In this document: in pieces, positions 1 to 7,227 of the stretch | How positions within the stretch are numbered: position 1 is the stretch's first letter | Layout of the letters: every line of letters begins with the position of its first letter | Origin: CAVSPO01 sp963730005 | GTDB lineage: Bacteria; Actinomycetota; Actinomycetes; Propionibacteriales; Propionibacteriaceae | Direction of reading: 5' to 3' | NCBI GenBank assembly: GCA_963730005.1 | Contig: CAVSPO010000004.1 | Coordinates: 1 to 14,502 of the forward strand | DNA: 14,502 bases | Notes under the pieces: model-generated | The model's database searches: none | What the model saw: only the letters and a program-made list of their open reading frames with translations | What the model was told of the DNA's origin: nothing | Program-made: the position numbers and the translations under genes

Positions 1-360
1 TCGAGCCTGCCTAGGTTGCGCCACCTTTCGATGGTTGCCTCGGTGAACTCCGGCTCCAGTGTGGCAGCATGCTCGATCAACTTGAGCCAGATGGCGTTTA
101 GGAGGGACGCTACTTGAGCAGTCTTCTCTTATCGCGGGTACGGGCGCTCCGGAAACGTCTCGAAGGGCAGCTCGCGCCTCCCCCAAGGACGTGTACGCCT
201 GTATCGCGAGATCATAGAGGCTCCACGTGGCGATCTGCTCGCGGTTTTGGAGTTGGTCAAGCAACTTCTTCGTGGCCTGATAGCGAACAGTCTGCACTGC
301 GGCAAGAATAAGACTGAGCACACCGACAATGGTGCCAACGATCGTCCACGTGTCAGGCAC
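1..360 (-). CDS. Single-pass membrane protein, partial and frameshifted, coupled to the GNAT-ASCH gene
   Basis: The GTG start at 360 lies inside the stop of the upstream GNAT-ASCH gene (GTGCCTGA, 8-nt overlap), which implies translational coupling. The N-terminus WTIVGTIVGVLSLILAAVQT is a clear single transmembrane segment with a short outside tail. A charged helical region follows (YQATKKLLDQLQNREQIATW, then SLYDLAIQAYTSLGEARAAL). Near position 115-135 the sensible reading moves to the next frame, where it continues as AQVASLLNAIWLKLIEHAAT and TLEPEFTEATIERWRNLGRL up to the window edge. I do not recognise a family. Small membrane-anchored helical proteins are common partners in prokaryotic defence and stress modules, but that role is only inference here. 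The C-terminus is outside the window. Confidence 0.55.
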   Translation of the reverse strand, partial: MPDTWTIVGTIVGVLSLILAAVQTVRYQATKKLLDQLQNREQIATWSLYDLAIQAYTSLGEARAALRDVSGAPVPAIREDCSSSVPPKRHLAQVDRACCHTGAGVHRGNHRKVAQPRQAR

Positions 361-1697
361 TGCGGACTCTTCCGATGGGCTCGATCTCAAGCACAATAAC
401 CCCTAGTCGCTCTTTGTTCGGTGGGTATATTTCCGAAAGGAGTCGTGGCACACCAGTTGGGTCATCCGGGGCGATGCGCTCAGCTGGCTCAACGAGCAAC
501 ATTTCGGAGAAGCTCTGGTAGCGCCTGACATCCTTGATCAGAATCTCGGCAGTACGGTCGTGCGTGCTGAGCCGAACGCGATCTCCTGCCTTGATTGCCC
601 GGATCGAGTCGTAGCCAACACGAACCTCGAGTGTCTTGCGACCGGCCATGATCAGGTCGAAGAACCTAGCCTTCATGCGCATGTTTCTCATTTTCTCACT
701 GCCCAAATCGAAGCTCCATTGTTGCGTAACGGTGTCTTCTCCATAAGCGCCGGGCATGACGGCATCCAACGTCCACCCAAGCCTTTGAAGAGAAACCGTC
801 TCGGTGGCACTTGGCTGGACATGAATGTACAGCTTGTGTCCGTATTCTTTCAACATGAACGGTACATGTCGCAGGAGCGCTTCGAAGACGAAGTGGTCCT
901 CCGAAACGACCGGCATGAGTTGGATAGGCGAGGCTTCGGCGTCGCCCCGGCAACGCCGCACACCCGTCCTTGAGAGTCCGTCGCAACAGATAGATTAGCT
1001 TGTACTTCGAGTTGACGTCCTATGGTCTCTGCGAAGGTACTCCTCGAACAGGGAGTCGATCCATGCGTCGTCGATCCCTTGAAACGCGAAGGCAAGTATC
1101 TAAGGAGGAGTTCCCGGACCCCTTGCTCCATCGATTTATCGAAGGGAGTGACAGAAATGTGCTGCAAATCAAACTGCTGGTTGGCCCTCCCGCCGGATTT
1201 GTCGAAGATGCGATAGAGCATCGTCTCGGTCATCGAATCCTTATAGTGACTGTCCGACTGCCCTGCCTTTATGTAACCATGCGATGTGAAGAAATCGTAA
1301 GTTTCCCGGTTCGCGAGGGCAACGGTGCAGTACATTTGGCAAAACATTCCTAGCTGCCGCATACTGCTCCGCATGTTCAAGCAGCCTCGTCGCCACTCGC
1401 ATTCTTCGGAATCGTGGCTCGACTATGAGTGGGCTGATCTTGAAAGTCCCCTGACGCTTGGCAACGACATGCACTAAGCCGGCAAGTTGCCATCTACATC
1501 CGCAATAAACATCTTCTGCTCGACTGAGAAGAAGCCGAGTCGAATTCCTGGCCGCCGCTAACGTGCGTTTGAAAGATCCGCTCCGCATGGCGCCGATGAT
1601 CTCCCCCGTAGTAGGGAGCCAACGCTGTTGTCATCAGAGTCGCCACCGCCTCTAGGTCACCATCACGTGCTTCCCGGATCCTGACATCTGACGCCAC
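353..1697 (-). pseudogene. GNAT-GNAT-ASCH domain protein, about 450 aa, broken by several frameshifts
   Basis: Start GTG at 1697 follows AAGGAGGAGGAGCG. Read across frames, the first part (MASDVRIREARDGDLEAVAT, FFSVEQKMFIADVDG, then FKISPLIVEPRFRRMRVATR, LLEHAEQYAAARN, YDFFTSHGYIKAG) is a full GNAT acetyltransferase fold. The acetyl-CoA loop is RFRRMRVATRLL, lacking the usual glycine pattern. A second GNAT-like half follows (FKGIDDAWIDSLFEEYLRR, LSVATDSQGRVCGVAG, HKLYIHVQPSATETVSLQRL, LGWTLDAV). The last 110 residues are an ASCH domain: FFDLIMAGRKTLEVRVGYDS, IKAGDRVRLST, IYPPNKERLGVIVLEIEPI. ASCH domains bind or act on RNA, and YqfB of this superfamily hydrolyses N4-acetylcytidine. Shifts lie near 1535, 1483, 1343, 1076, 1020 and 940; only 353-961 is one open frame. 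The region is less GC-rich than the rest. Domain calls are firm; function is unknown. Confidence 0.7.
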
Positions 1698-1751
1698 CGC
1701 TCCTCCTCCTTCGCTGGTTCAGCCTAGCGTGGGCTCGCTTGAGCAAACGGC

Positions 1752-2030
1752 GTGCCCATCGAGTCGACTCTGGGACCGGCTTTGGCTAGTCAAGTCAAGG
1801 GGCGCTGCCAGACGGTCGGCGGGCTCGACGGCCTGGGCTCTGAAATGCGCGCGATGGTCGACGGCATGGACGGCATTCTGACGCTGATCGACCTCTGGAC
1901 GAGTTCGGCGACCAGGCAGCGTGTACGCGCAAGGCACGGGATCGACGTCACGACCACCGGGCTCGAGAGGCCGGGCCCTTCTGGGACGACAAGCACGGTG
2001 CTGGTCACCCCCACCCGTTGTCGCTCTTGA
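1752..2030 (+). pseudogene. Possible truncated regulator (MarR-like N-terminus) at the candidate element border
   Basis: A GTG-started plus-strand frame of 92 codons sits between the divergent GNAT-ASCH gene and the 3' end of the integrase. Codon third positions are mostly G or C and the central part looks protein-like (MVDGMDGILTLIDLWTSSAT, RQRVRARHGIDVTTTGLE). The pattern of a helical start followed by SSATRQRVRARHGIDV weakly resembles the N-terminal helices of MarR-type regulators. After about 1965 the frame becomes Pro/Thr-rich and loses sense, while another frame reads FWDDKHGAGHPHPLSLLTS. No clear ribosome binding site is visible. It may be a gene cut by integration of the element, a decayed gene or chance. 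Nothing else is recognised in 1698-2097. Confidence 0.25.
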
Positions 2031-2097
2031 CCTCAGCTAGACGGCGCGAGCGGAGAGGAGCCGCAGAACACTGCGAGTTCCCCTGGACTACACGAGG

Positions 2098-3234
2098 TCA
2101 GGCTGGTCGACCCGTCGCGAACGCGGACATTCGGGCAGCCAACTGAGCGTCACGCTCGGCGGCGACGTGCTGGTAACGCATGGCCATGTTCGGCGTGCTG
2201 TTCGAATCCCGCGCCTGGAGTTCGGCGAGGGTGGCTCCCAATGGTGCGGCCAGCGTCGCGCTGGTGTGACGCAGCCCATGGACCGTCAGGCCGTGCATGT
2301 CGATGGCCGCCTCGCCCTTGTTGTGGGCGACTCGCAGGACGCTGTCGTTGAGCGGGGAGTGCCCATCCCTGGCCGGGAACAGCAACGCCTCCCGCTCACG
2401 CACCGGCTGTCGCGCCGCCCACTCCCGCAACGACGGCAGGAGGTGGGGAGGGATGGACACCGAGTTCCCGATCCCGGCGTCCGTCTTGGGTGGGCCGATC
2501 AGGAGTTGCCCGTTGAGTCGCACGACTGCCTGACGAACGTGCACCAAGCCGAGGTCCAGGTCCAGATCACGCACCCGGAGCCCCTCGGACCTCGCCGGAA
2601 CGCAACCCGCACCACCCGGCCAGCAACAGCGGCACCCGCCGCGCTTCGGGAACGGCGGCCAGGTAGCGATTGAGCTTGGTCGACGGTGAGCACCTCGATC
2701 TTCGCGCGCCGCTCCTTCTGCGTGCCCGCCTTCACGCGGCACGGGCTCACCTCCACGAGCCGCTCCTCGAGGGCCTCCTTGAAGATCGACTTGAGCAGCC
2801 CGTAGGCGTTGGCCTGTTGGGTCGGCGTGCTCCGCATCCCCGCGTACCAAGTCGAGACCTCCGCTGCGGTGATCTCGCCCAGAGGCCGCTTCGCGAACGC
2901 CGGAAGGATGGTCAACCGGAGCAGCTTCGCGTACAGCGCCGCCGTGCCCGGCCGAATCCGCCGGCGGCCCACCACAGTGGCGGCGTACTGACCCAGCAGC
3001 AGGGGCGCCTCCTCGCACCTCCCGGACCTGACGGGCCGGCGGCTCCCACTCGCCGCGGCTGATCATCCGTTCCTGGTCGACCAGCCACCCTTCGGCGTCG
3101 ATCCGGGCGACGAAGGTGATCGGAGCGCTGTGCCGACTCCCGTCGGGGCCGGTGTAGCGCGCCCGGTACCGCCCGCTCGGCAACTGGCCGACCTCACCGA
3201 AGCCGCGCTTGACCTTGGCCCGTGGCTTACCCAT
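2098..3234 (-). pseudogene. int: Tyrosine recombinase (integrase) of the element, frameshifted
   Basis: Start ATG at 3234 follows GGGAGGGGCGCATC. The reconstructed protein is about 379 aa, the normal size for actinobacterial element integrases. The first 50 residues form an arm-binding domain (FGEVGQLPSGRYRARYTGPD, DGSRHSAPITF). The SAM-like core-binding domain is in a second frame (ALYAKLLRLTILPAFAKRPL, GEITAAEVSTWYAGMRSTPT). The catalytic domain has box I Arg in GWCGLRSGEVRG, box II in HGLRHTSATL, and the nucleophile Tyr in MAMRYQHVAAERD. Shifts are near 3018 (one base missing), 2683 (one missing) and 2587 (one extra G in a G run). Box III, usually LGHS, reads DSNS. Integrases of this type insert and excise the element at an att site, usually a tRNA gene; none is visible. 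As read, the gene would not give full-length protein. Confidence 0.85.
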
Positions 3235-3306
3235 GATGCGCCCCTCCCGTCACGCTCCGTAACGGGCTCAGGGACGGTCGGGTGGACAGCGGGCGAGGCC
3301 GGAGAC

Positions 3307-3336
3307 GTTCCCCACGACCCGGATGTCGTGGGGAAC
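3307..3336. promoter_or_regulatory. Perfect 12-bp inverted repeat upstream of the integrase
   Basis: GTTCCCCACGAC (3307-3318) and GTCGTGGGGAAC (3325-3336) are exact reverse complements separated by six bases, CCGGAT. The repeat begins 73 bp before the integrase start, where a repressor would act. No T-run follows on either strand, so it does not look like an intrinsic terminator. It is most likely an operator for a dimeric regulator. A transcript hairpin in the integrase leader remains possible. Confidence 0.55.
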
Positions 3337-3523
3337 CGTGGGGATGGGAGGCCTCTCAAGGCCATCCGTGTCCATGAGAGTCCACAACTGAGAAGGACCG
3401 AAGTCCTTGTCAGAGGGGATTTGATGTAGTCAGGGGACCACACATCGTTGTGCGCGAGAGAGGAGTATGAACCTTTCGACTACATGGCAGTGACAAGCGC
3501 AAAGAATCGAATGTTGGCGACCG

Positions 3524-3542
3524 GCATAGCCTGTGCATAGCC
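3524..3542. repeat. Two 8-bp direct repeats with 11-bp period
   Basis: GCATAGCC occurs at 3524-3531 and again at 3535-3542, separated by TGT. The 11-bp period is about one helical turn, placing both copies on the same DNA face. Excisionases and integrase arm domains commonly bind such phased direct repeats between int and xis. Assignment to Xis or Int is inference. Confidence 0.35.
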
Positions 3543-3574
3543 GTTTGAAGGGCGGCAAACCTCCGCGCCCCCAG

Positions 3575-3591
3575 GGTGGATGGAATCCACC
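3575..3591. repeat. Short perfect hairpin GGTGGAT-GGA-ATCCACC
   Basis: A 7-bp perfect inverted repeat with a three-base loop lies about 180 bp upstream of the excisionase-like start. No T-run follows it. It could be an operator half-site pair or have no function. Confidence 0.25.
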
Positions 3592-3769
3592 GACTGGAGC
3601 GCTCCGCATTGCTCGGCTTAGCTGTCCCGCAATTGCCGGCTTGGAGCATCTGCATCTCTCGGCTCAGGGGGCTGTCGGCTGGGCAGCCTGCCACTCATCC
3701 AGCAGCCTCGGCGCCGCACCATCCAGCAGCGACCGCGGCGCCCGCTAGGACCCAGAGAGGGACAGTCCC

Positions 3770-4094
3770 TTGGCCCTGCGAACCTATGAGTCGTTGCCCA
3801 CGGCTGCTGCCCGCATCGGGGTCACTGTGAAGACCCTCCGCCGCCGGATCGCCGAGGGCGTCCTCCCCGTCTGCCGGTGCGGCCGCATCCTTCAGGCTGT
3901 ACCCGGACGACGTGGACGCCATGTTCAGCCGCTATCCGCAGTGGACCTCATCCGAGCTCAGCTCGACCGGCGCCGACCGGCCCGACGCGCTTCGTAGAGC
4001 GCTTGTCCAGTGGCGGCGGGGCACTAATCCCGTGGTGAACTCGCTGTCAGCCCCAGCCTTCCAATGCCTCCGTAACAGTGGGGAGCGCCTTTGA
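3770..4094 (+). pseudogene. xis: Excisionase-like helix-turn-helix protein, one frameshift
   Basis: A TTG start at 3770 is preceded by GAGAGGGACAGTCCC, an acceptable ribosome binding site. The first 40 residues (ALRTYESLPTAAARIGVTVK, TLRRRIAEGVLPVCRCGRIL) form a MerR/Xis-type helix-turn-helix, with an N-terminal tyrosine-containing strand, HTH helices and the wing VCRCGRIL. The expected continuation RLYPDDVDAMFSRYPQW lies in the next frame, so one base is missing near 3892. Read literally, the gene stops at 3997 with a meaningless tail; the corrected frame stops at 4094. There the 3' end would overlap the end of the opposite-strand antitoxin gene by about 48 bp. Proteins of this kind direct integrase towards excision. 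Its position next to int, in divergent orientation, supports the call. The corrected C-terminus is longer than usual for the family and may not be real. Confidence 0.65.
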
Positions 4095-5140
4095 CGAGTT
4101 GCCGACTTCTCCACTCAAGGAGACCGGTCTTCTGAAGGCGGCCCACGATCACGATCGGGTGCACCTCCGCTCTCTCCGCTTGGAGAGTGACCCAATTCTG
4201 ACGAATCGGGCGCGGTGGGGCTGGCAGATCAGTCGGGACAGCCCACTTAGCCGCGAGACCGTCTGTGGCCGTTTCGTCGCCGAGGGTGTGCTTACTGTCT
4301 TCGTCGATCAGCACGTTATCGGCGTCGATATCTCCTAGGACGAGGTGGGCCACCTCGTGAAGCAGTGTGAAGAGAACGAAGTCCGGCGCCTTGCCCCGAC
4401 CTGACAAAGCGATCACAGGTTGTCCCGAATCGTTGTCGAGCATGAATGCCGCCCCGTTCATCTTGCTGCCCGGGAATGCTTCCAGGTAGACGAGGCGCAC
4501 GCCGACTTCGGCAAACAGGGTTGGGAGATTGTCGAAGGCCTCGGGATCGCGCAGCAGCCGGCTGAGGCCGCTGGCTAGGTTGTTAAGAGCCTTGACGTCG
4601 TAGGCGCCAGCCGCCAAGCCTCGTGCCTTCCGACGCGCGCAGGCCAGCCAGGCCAGTTGGGTGGGGCTGAGTGGCTCGTCCCCGTTGGTTCGTCGAGCGG
4701 CAGCGAGGAAGTACGGCTCAACTTCAAGGTTCGACACTTCGAAAGAGTTCCCGAAGTTCGCGTTCCTGCTCCTCCAAGCTCCCGGCGCGGAGCAGCCCTC
4801 GCTTCCCGCAGGACCGACACGGGAGCCCATGAAGACAGGAGGCGCACGGGCGCGCACCTCATCGAGCTCAGCCCGGGTCTTGCGGCGTCCCTGCTCCTGC
4901 TGCCACAGTAGGTAGCTGTTCTGCAGGTTGAGCCAGTACTCGGCGGTGGTTCCCAGGGCGGCCGCGAGCTTGGGCGGCCGACTCGCGCGTGATCTCCTTC
5001 TTGCCAGAGACGATCTCCGACACGAACTGTGCCGGACGGTCCAGGATCTGCGCAAAGTCGCTCTGGGTCCAATGGCGGGCGGCCAGTTCTTCTGCGAGGA
5101 AGTCACCCGGGGGGAATGCCTGGGCAAGGGTTCGGGGCAT
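4047..5140 (-). pseudogene. HigA-like antitoxin fused to an ImmA/IrrE metallopeptidase, frameshifted
   Basis: The likely start is ATG 5140, nine bases after AGGGAG; ATG 5149 directly abuts that motif. Residues 1-80 are an XRE/HigA helix-turn-helix (FLAEELAARHWTQSDFAQIL, FVSEIVSGKKEITRESAA, LAAALGTTAEYWLNLQNSYL). A linker follows (LLRAGSLEEQERELREL), then the ImmA/IrrE domain with HEVAH near residue 260 (DNA 4345-4359) in VLFTLLHEVAHLVLGD. The C-terminal motif VHPIVIVGRLQKTGLLEWRS is typical of this family. The gene begins 15 bp after the toxin stop and shares its transcript. Shifts lie near 4973, 4846, 4800, 4744 and 4065; correcting the last gives the stop at 4047. ImmA/IrrE peptidases cleave HTH repressors, so the fusion may control the stability of its own DNA-binding half; that is inference. 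Confidence 0.75.
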
Positions 5141-5155
5141 GTGGATCATCTCCCT

Positions 5156-5458
5156 TCAGCGGTAGTGATTGCAGGCGTCGATGACAATCGCCATCCGTCC
5201 GTTGTCTTCAGTGATCAGCCGGACGATCAGCCGGTACTTCAAGTTGATACGAAGCGAAGATGTGCCAACTCGGTCGCCCTGTAACTGCTCGAAGTGCAGG
5301 CTCTTCTGGCCGTAGAGGTCGCGGTCGTCGACCGCGGCGTCAAGCCGTTGAATCACACGTCGGTAGGCGGTCGTCACATCGGCCGCCCACCGTTTGGTCT
5401 GGTAGCTCGCGTCATACGCGAGCCGTTCAAGATCCTCATCCTCAAACCGGATCTGCAC
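5156..5458 (-). CDS. higB: HigB/RelE-superfamily toxin (plasmid killer type)
   Basis: This intact 100-aa protein starts with GTG at 5458, behind GAAGGACGGAACTGATCA. It has the compact RelE/HigB layout: an N-terminal strand and helices (MQIRFEDEDLERLAYDASYQ, VTTAYRRVIQRLDAA), then the conserved core HFEQLQGDRVGTSSLRINLK, YRLIVRLI and the final VIDACNHYR. HigB toxins are ribosome-dependent mRNA endonucleases; the positively charged RINLKYRLIVR segment and terminal HYR match the usual active-surface residues. The toxin precedes its antitoxin in the same operon, the order typical of higBA. Here the antitoxin carries an extra peptidase domain. The gene is undamaged while its antitoxin reads as frameshifted, a lethal combination if both were literally true, which argues that some frameshifts are sequence errors. 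Confidence 0.85.
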   Translation of the reverse strand: MQIRFEDEDLERLAYDASYQTKRWAADVTTAYRRVIQRLDAAVDDRDLYGQKSLHFEQLQGDRVGTSSLRINLKYRLIVRLITEDNGRMAIVIDACNHYR

Positions 5459-5548
5459 TGATCAGTTCCGTCCTTCACCCGTGGGCTGATGCGGGGAACA
5501 CTACCGGACGGCGACGCTTCACGACCCAACGACTCAGTTCATACATGC

Positions 5549-5577
5549 AGTATACATAGCATCACCCTTGCGGTGAA
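5549..5577 (-). promoter_or_regulatory. Promoter of the toxin-antitoxin operon
   Basis: On the minus strand TTCACC (5577-5572) and TATACT (5554-5549) are separated by exactly 17 bp, close to the sigma-70/SigA consensus TTGACA-N17-TATAAT. Transcription would start about 85 bp before the toxin GTG. The -10 lies within ATACATGCAGTATACAT (5541-5557), which has two ATACAT copies 11 bp apart and a GTATAC palindrome. This is a natural place for autorepression by the HigA-like protein. The repeat may also affect the divergent operon starting at 5649. Confidence 0.55.
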
Positions 5578-5648
5578 GGGCAGATGCCGATTCGATCCAA
5601 TCATCGTCGGCGCACCGCTCGCCACCTACCCCTGGAGGTATCAGATCC

Positions 5649-5887
5649 ATGACCAAGCCCGAGTCCCCTGGCAGCCAGATCACGATCATCGTCGACCGGA
5701 AGCCGGTCCCACCTGAGCGAGCCCCCAGCACCGGAGATGCGCTCCGGGACGCGCCTGCGCTCCCCGCCGACCGCGACCTGTTCCTGGACGGCAAGGACGG
5801 TGACGATGTACTCATTGAGGGCAGCGTCTCCCTCGCAGCCGGACTGATTCGCGGTCGTCGAAGTTCCCATTGCACGGAGGCGGCTGA
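5649..5887 (+). pseudogene. Ubiquitin-like (multiubiquitin-family-like) small protein, one frameshift
   Basis: ATG 5649 follows GGAGG (5633-5637). The N-terminal 13 residues are polar. A beta-grasp-like region then follows: SQITIIVDRKPVPPERAPST, GDALRDAPALPADRDLFLDG, KDGDDVLIEGSVSLAAG. The order of a strand with VDxKP, TG-x-LR, PxxxDLFL, DDVLI and V-x-L-xx-G matches what I know of bacterial multiubiquitin-type domains. One base appears missing near 5843. Restoring it gives TDSRSSKFPLHGGG and a TGA at 5885-5887, a 79-aa protein with a C-terminal Gly-Gly-Gly. The uncorrected frame runs on as nonsense to about 5996. It would be first in the ArdC operon. No E1, E2 or JAB-type partner is visible in the window. 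Family assignment is moderate; conjugation to other proteins is speculative. Confidence 0.45.
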
Positions 5888-5919
5888 CCATCGGGGGCGT
5901 TGTTTCGGCTTCTTGGGTC

Positions 5920-6129
5920 ATGAAGAGAACTACGCGTCCGGTGTTGGCGCTTCCCCGACCCGGTGCCCCTCTGCGGGACATCCCGTTGATTGTTGAGGAT
6001 CTGCTGGGGCAGGCCGATGACGCCAGCCATGCTGGTGGCCCGTCTGTTGTGGTGGACGATCTGCTGGCGGCCACGGCCCAGTTGCTCGCCCAGCGCCAGC
6101 CGCCCCGCCCGTCCGGTCGGGGGTGGTGA
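5920..6129 (+). CDS. Small unknown protein between the ubiquitin-like gene and ArdC
   Basis: This 69-codon frame begins at ATG 5920 and ends with TGA at 6127-6129, four bases before the ArdC start, so it fits the operon spacing. The sequence looks protein-like, with two amphipathic repeats of similar form: DIPLIVEDLLGQADD and PSVVVDDLLAATAQLLAQRQ. Codon third positions are GC-rich. No strong ribosome binding site precedes the ATG. The same frame is open upstream into the ubiquitin-like gene (FAVVEVPIARRRLTIGG), so with different corrections it could instead be that gene's C-terminal extension. I do not recognise a family. Confidence 0.4.
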   Translation: MKRTTRPVLALPRPGAPLRDIPLIVEDLLGQADDASHAGGPSVVVDDLLAATAQLLAQRQPPRPSGRGW

Positions 6130-6133
6130 GGGC

Positions 6134-7227
6134 ATGGTCAAGCGCACTTACTCGCAAGAAGAGAAGGACGGGTTCGCTGAGGAGCGCCGTGTCCAGTTGG
6201 AGCGGTTGCAGGCCCAGATCGCCGAGAAGGTGGTGGAGTTGACCAACGGGCAGGAGTGGCAGCGCTGGTTGCGGGTGGCGTCCCGGTTCCATCAGTACTC
6301 GTTTGGTAATTCTTTGGCCGTGTTCATCCAACGGCCAGATGCGACGTTGATATCGGGTTATCGGATGTGGCAGACCGCGTTCAATCGTCAGGTGAACAAG
6401 GGGGAGAAGGGGATCCGGATCTTGGCGCCGATAACCCGCTTGGTGGACGTGACGGGCTCGGGCGGGGTCCCGATCCTGGACGCCGATGGTCGGCCTGTGA
6501 AGGCTCTGCGTCCGATCGGGTTCAAGGTGATCAGCGTGTTTGATGTGTCGCAGACCTCGGGTGAGCCGTTGCCTGAGCAGCCACGGCCGGTCTTGTTGAC
6601 CGGGCAGGCCCCTGATGGCTTGTGGGACAGCCTGCAGGGTTCGTCGAGGATCGCGGGTTCCGGGTGGAGCGCGGTGACTGCGGCGGCGCGAACGGGGTCA
6701 CCATGTTCGCTGATCGCCTCGTGCGGGTGAGGGCGGACGTGGACGACGCCCAGGCTGTTCGCACGCTCGCCCACGAGGTCGGCCACGTCCTGTTGCATGA
6801 CCCGTCTCAGCGTCAGGGGCGTGAGTTCTCGTGTCGTGGCGTGGGGGAGGTGGAGGCCGAGTCGGTGGCGTTCTTGGTGACGCACGCGCACGGGTTGGAC
6901 AGCGCCCAGTACACGTTCAGGTATGTGGCGGGCTGGGCGGAGGACGCGCTGACTTCTGCCCCGGTCGGCCAGAGGCTGGCTGACGTGATCACCGCGACGG
7001 GCAGCCGTGTGGTCGGTGCAGCGGACACCATTCTGGTGGCCACCGACGTGCCGGCCCCGGGGGACGTGATGATGGCCGGGTCCGCTGAGACGGTGACCCG
7101 TTCGGTCGCCACTCAGCGTGCGCGTCAGACTGAGCGGTTCGAGCGCGAGCTCCGCCGCTCGCCCAGGCGTCCGGTCGAGCCTGTGTCGCCTGCCCGGGCG
7201 CACGCGTTCGCGGGTCCTGCCCGGTGA
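6134..7227 (+). pseudogene. ArdC-type antirestriction protein: ssDNA-binding domain plus zincin peptidase
   Basis: ATG 6134 follows GGGGGTGGTGAGGGC. The N-terminal half has the ArdC ssDNA-binding pattern (WQRWLRVASRFHQYSFGNSL, AVFIQRPDATLISGYRMWQT, NRQVNKGEKGIRILAPI). The C-terminal half is a metallopeptidase: GDCGGANGV, then VRTLAHEVGHVLLHD with HExxH at 6772-6786, and the third zinc ligand in EVEAESVAFLV. A single base is missing near 6637: the first half runs open to 6730 and the second half is in the next frame. Restored length is about 365 aa. Family members on conjugative plasmids protect incoming single-stranded DNA and antagonise restriction. The basic, Pro/Arg-rich tail ERELRRSPRRPVEPVSPARA is likely disordered. 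The 3' end overlaps the next gene by GTGA. Confidence 0.8.

Larger units (their letters stand above)
3235..3769. other. Integrase-excisionase intergenic region, repeat-rich, no gene seen
   Basis: This 535-bp stretch separates the divergent integrase and excisionase-like genes. No frame in it has convincing coding character, and its middle part (about 3390-3560) is less GC-rich than its surroundings. It contains several short inverted and direct repeats, listed separately where they are clear: a 12-bp inverted repeat at 3307-3336, a 6-bp stem with CGAA loop at 3393-3408, direct repeats GTCAGAGGGGA/GTCAGGGGA at 3409-3437, direct repeats GCATAGCC at 3524-3542, and a 7-bp hairpin at 3575-3591. 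It probably holds the promoters of both genes and binding sites for Int, Xis or a repressor. I could not place a confident -10/-35 pair. Confidence 0.5.

Noticed and set aside
2197..2215. GTTCGAATCCCGC, resembling a tRNA T-arm/att core, inside the integrase 3' region
   Set aside because: The loop matches, but the flanking bases (TGCTG and CCCGC) do not form a T-stem and no acceptor stem or other arms are present. It lies in the integrase frame.
3307..3336. Inverted repeat as an intrinsic terminator
   Set aside because: No T-run follows on either strand and no gene ends just before it. An operator is more likely.
3410..3694. 94-codon minus-strand frame between int and xis
   Set aside because: No ribosome binding site, no family resemblance, and a composition unlike the neighbouring genes.
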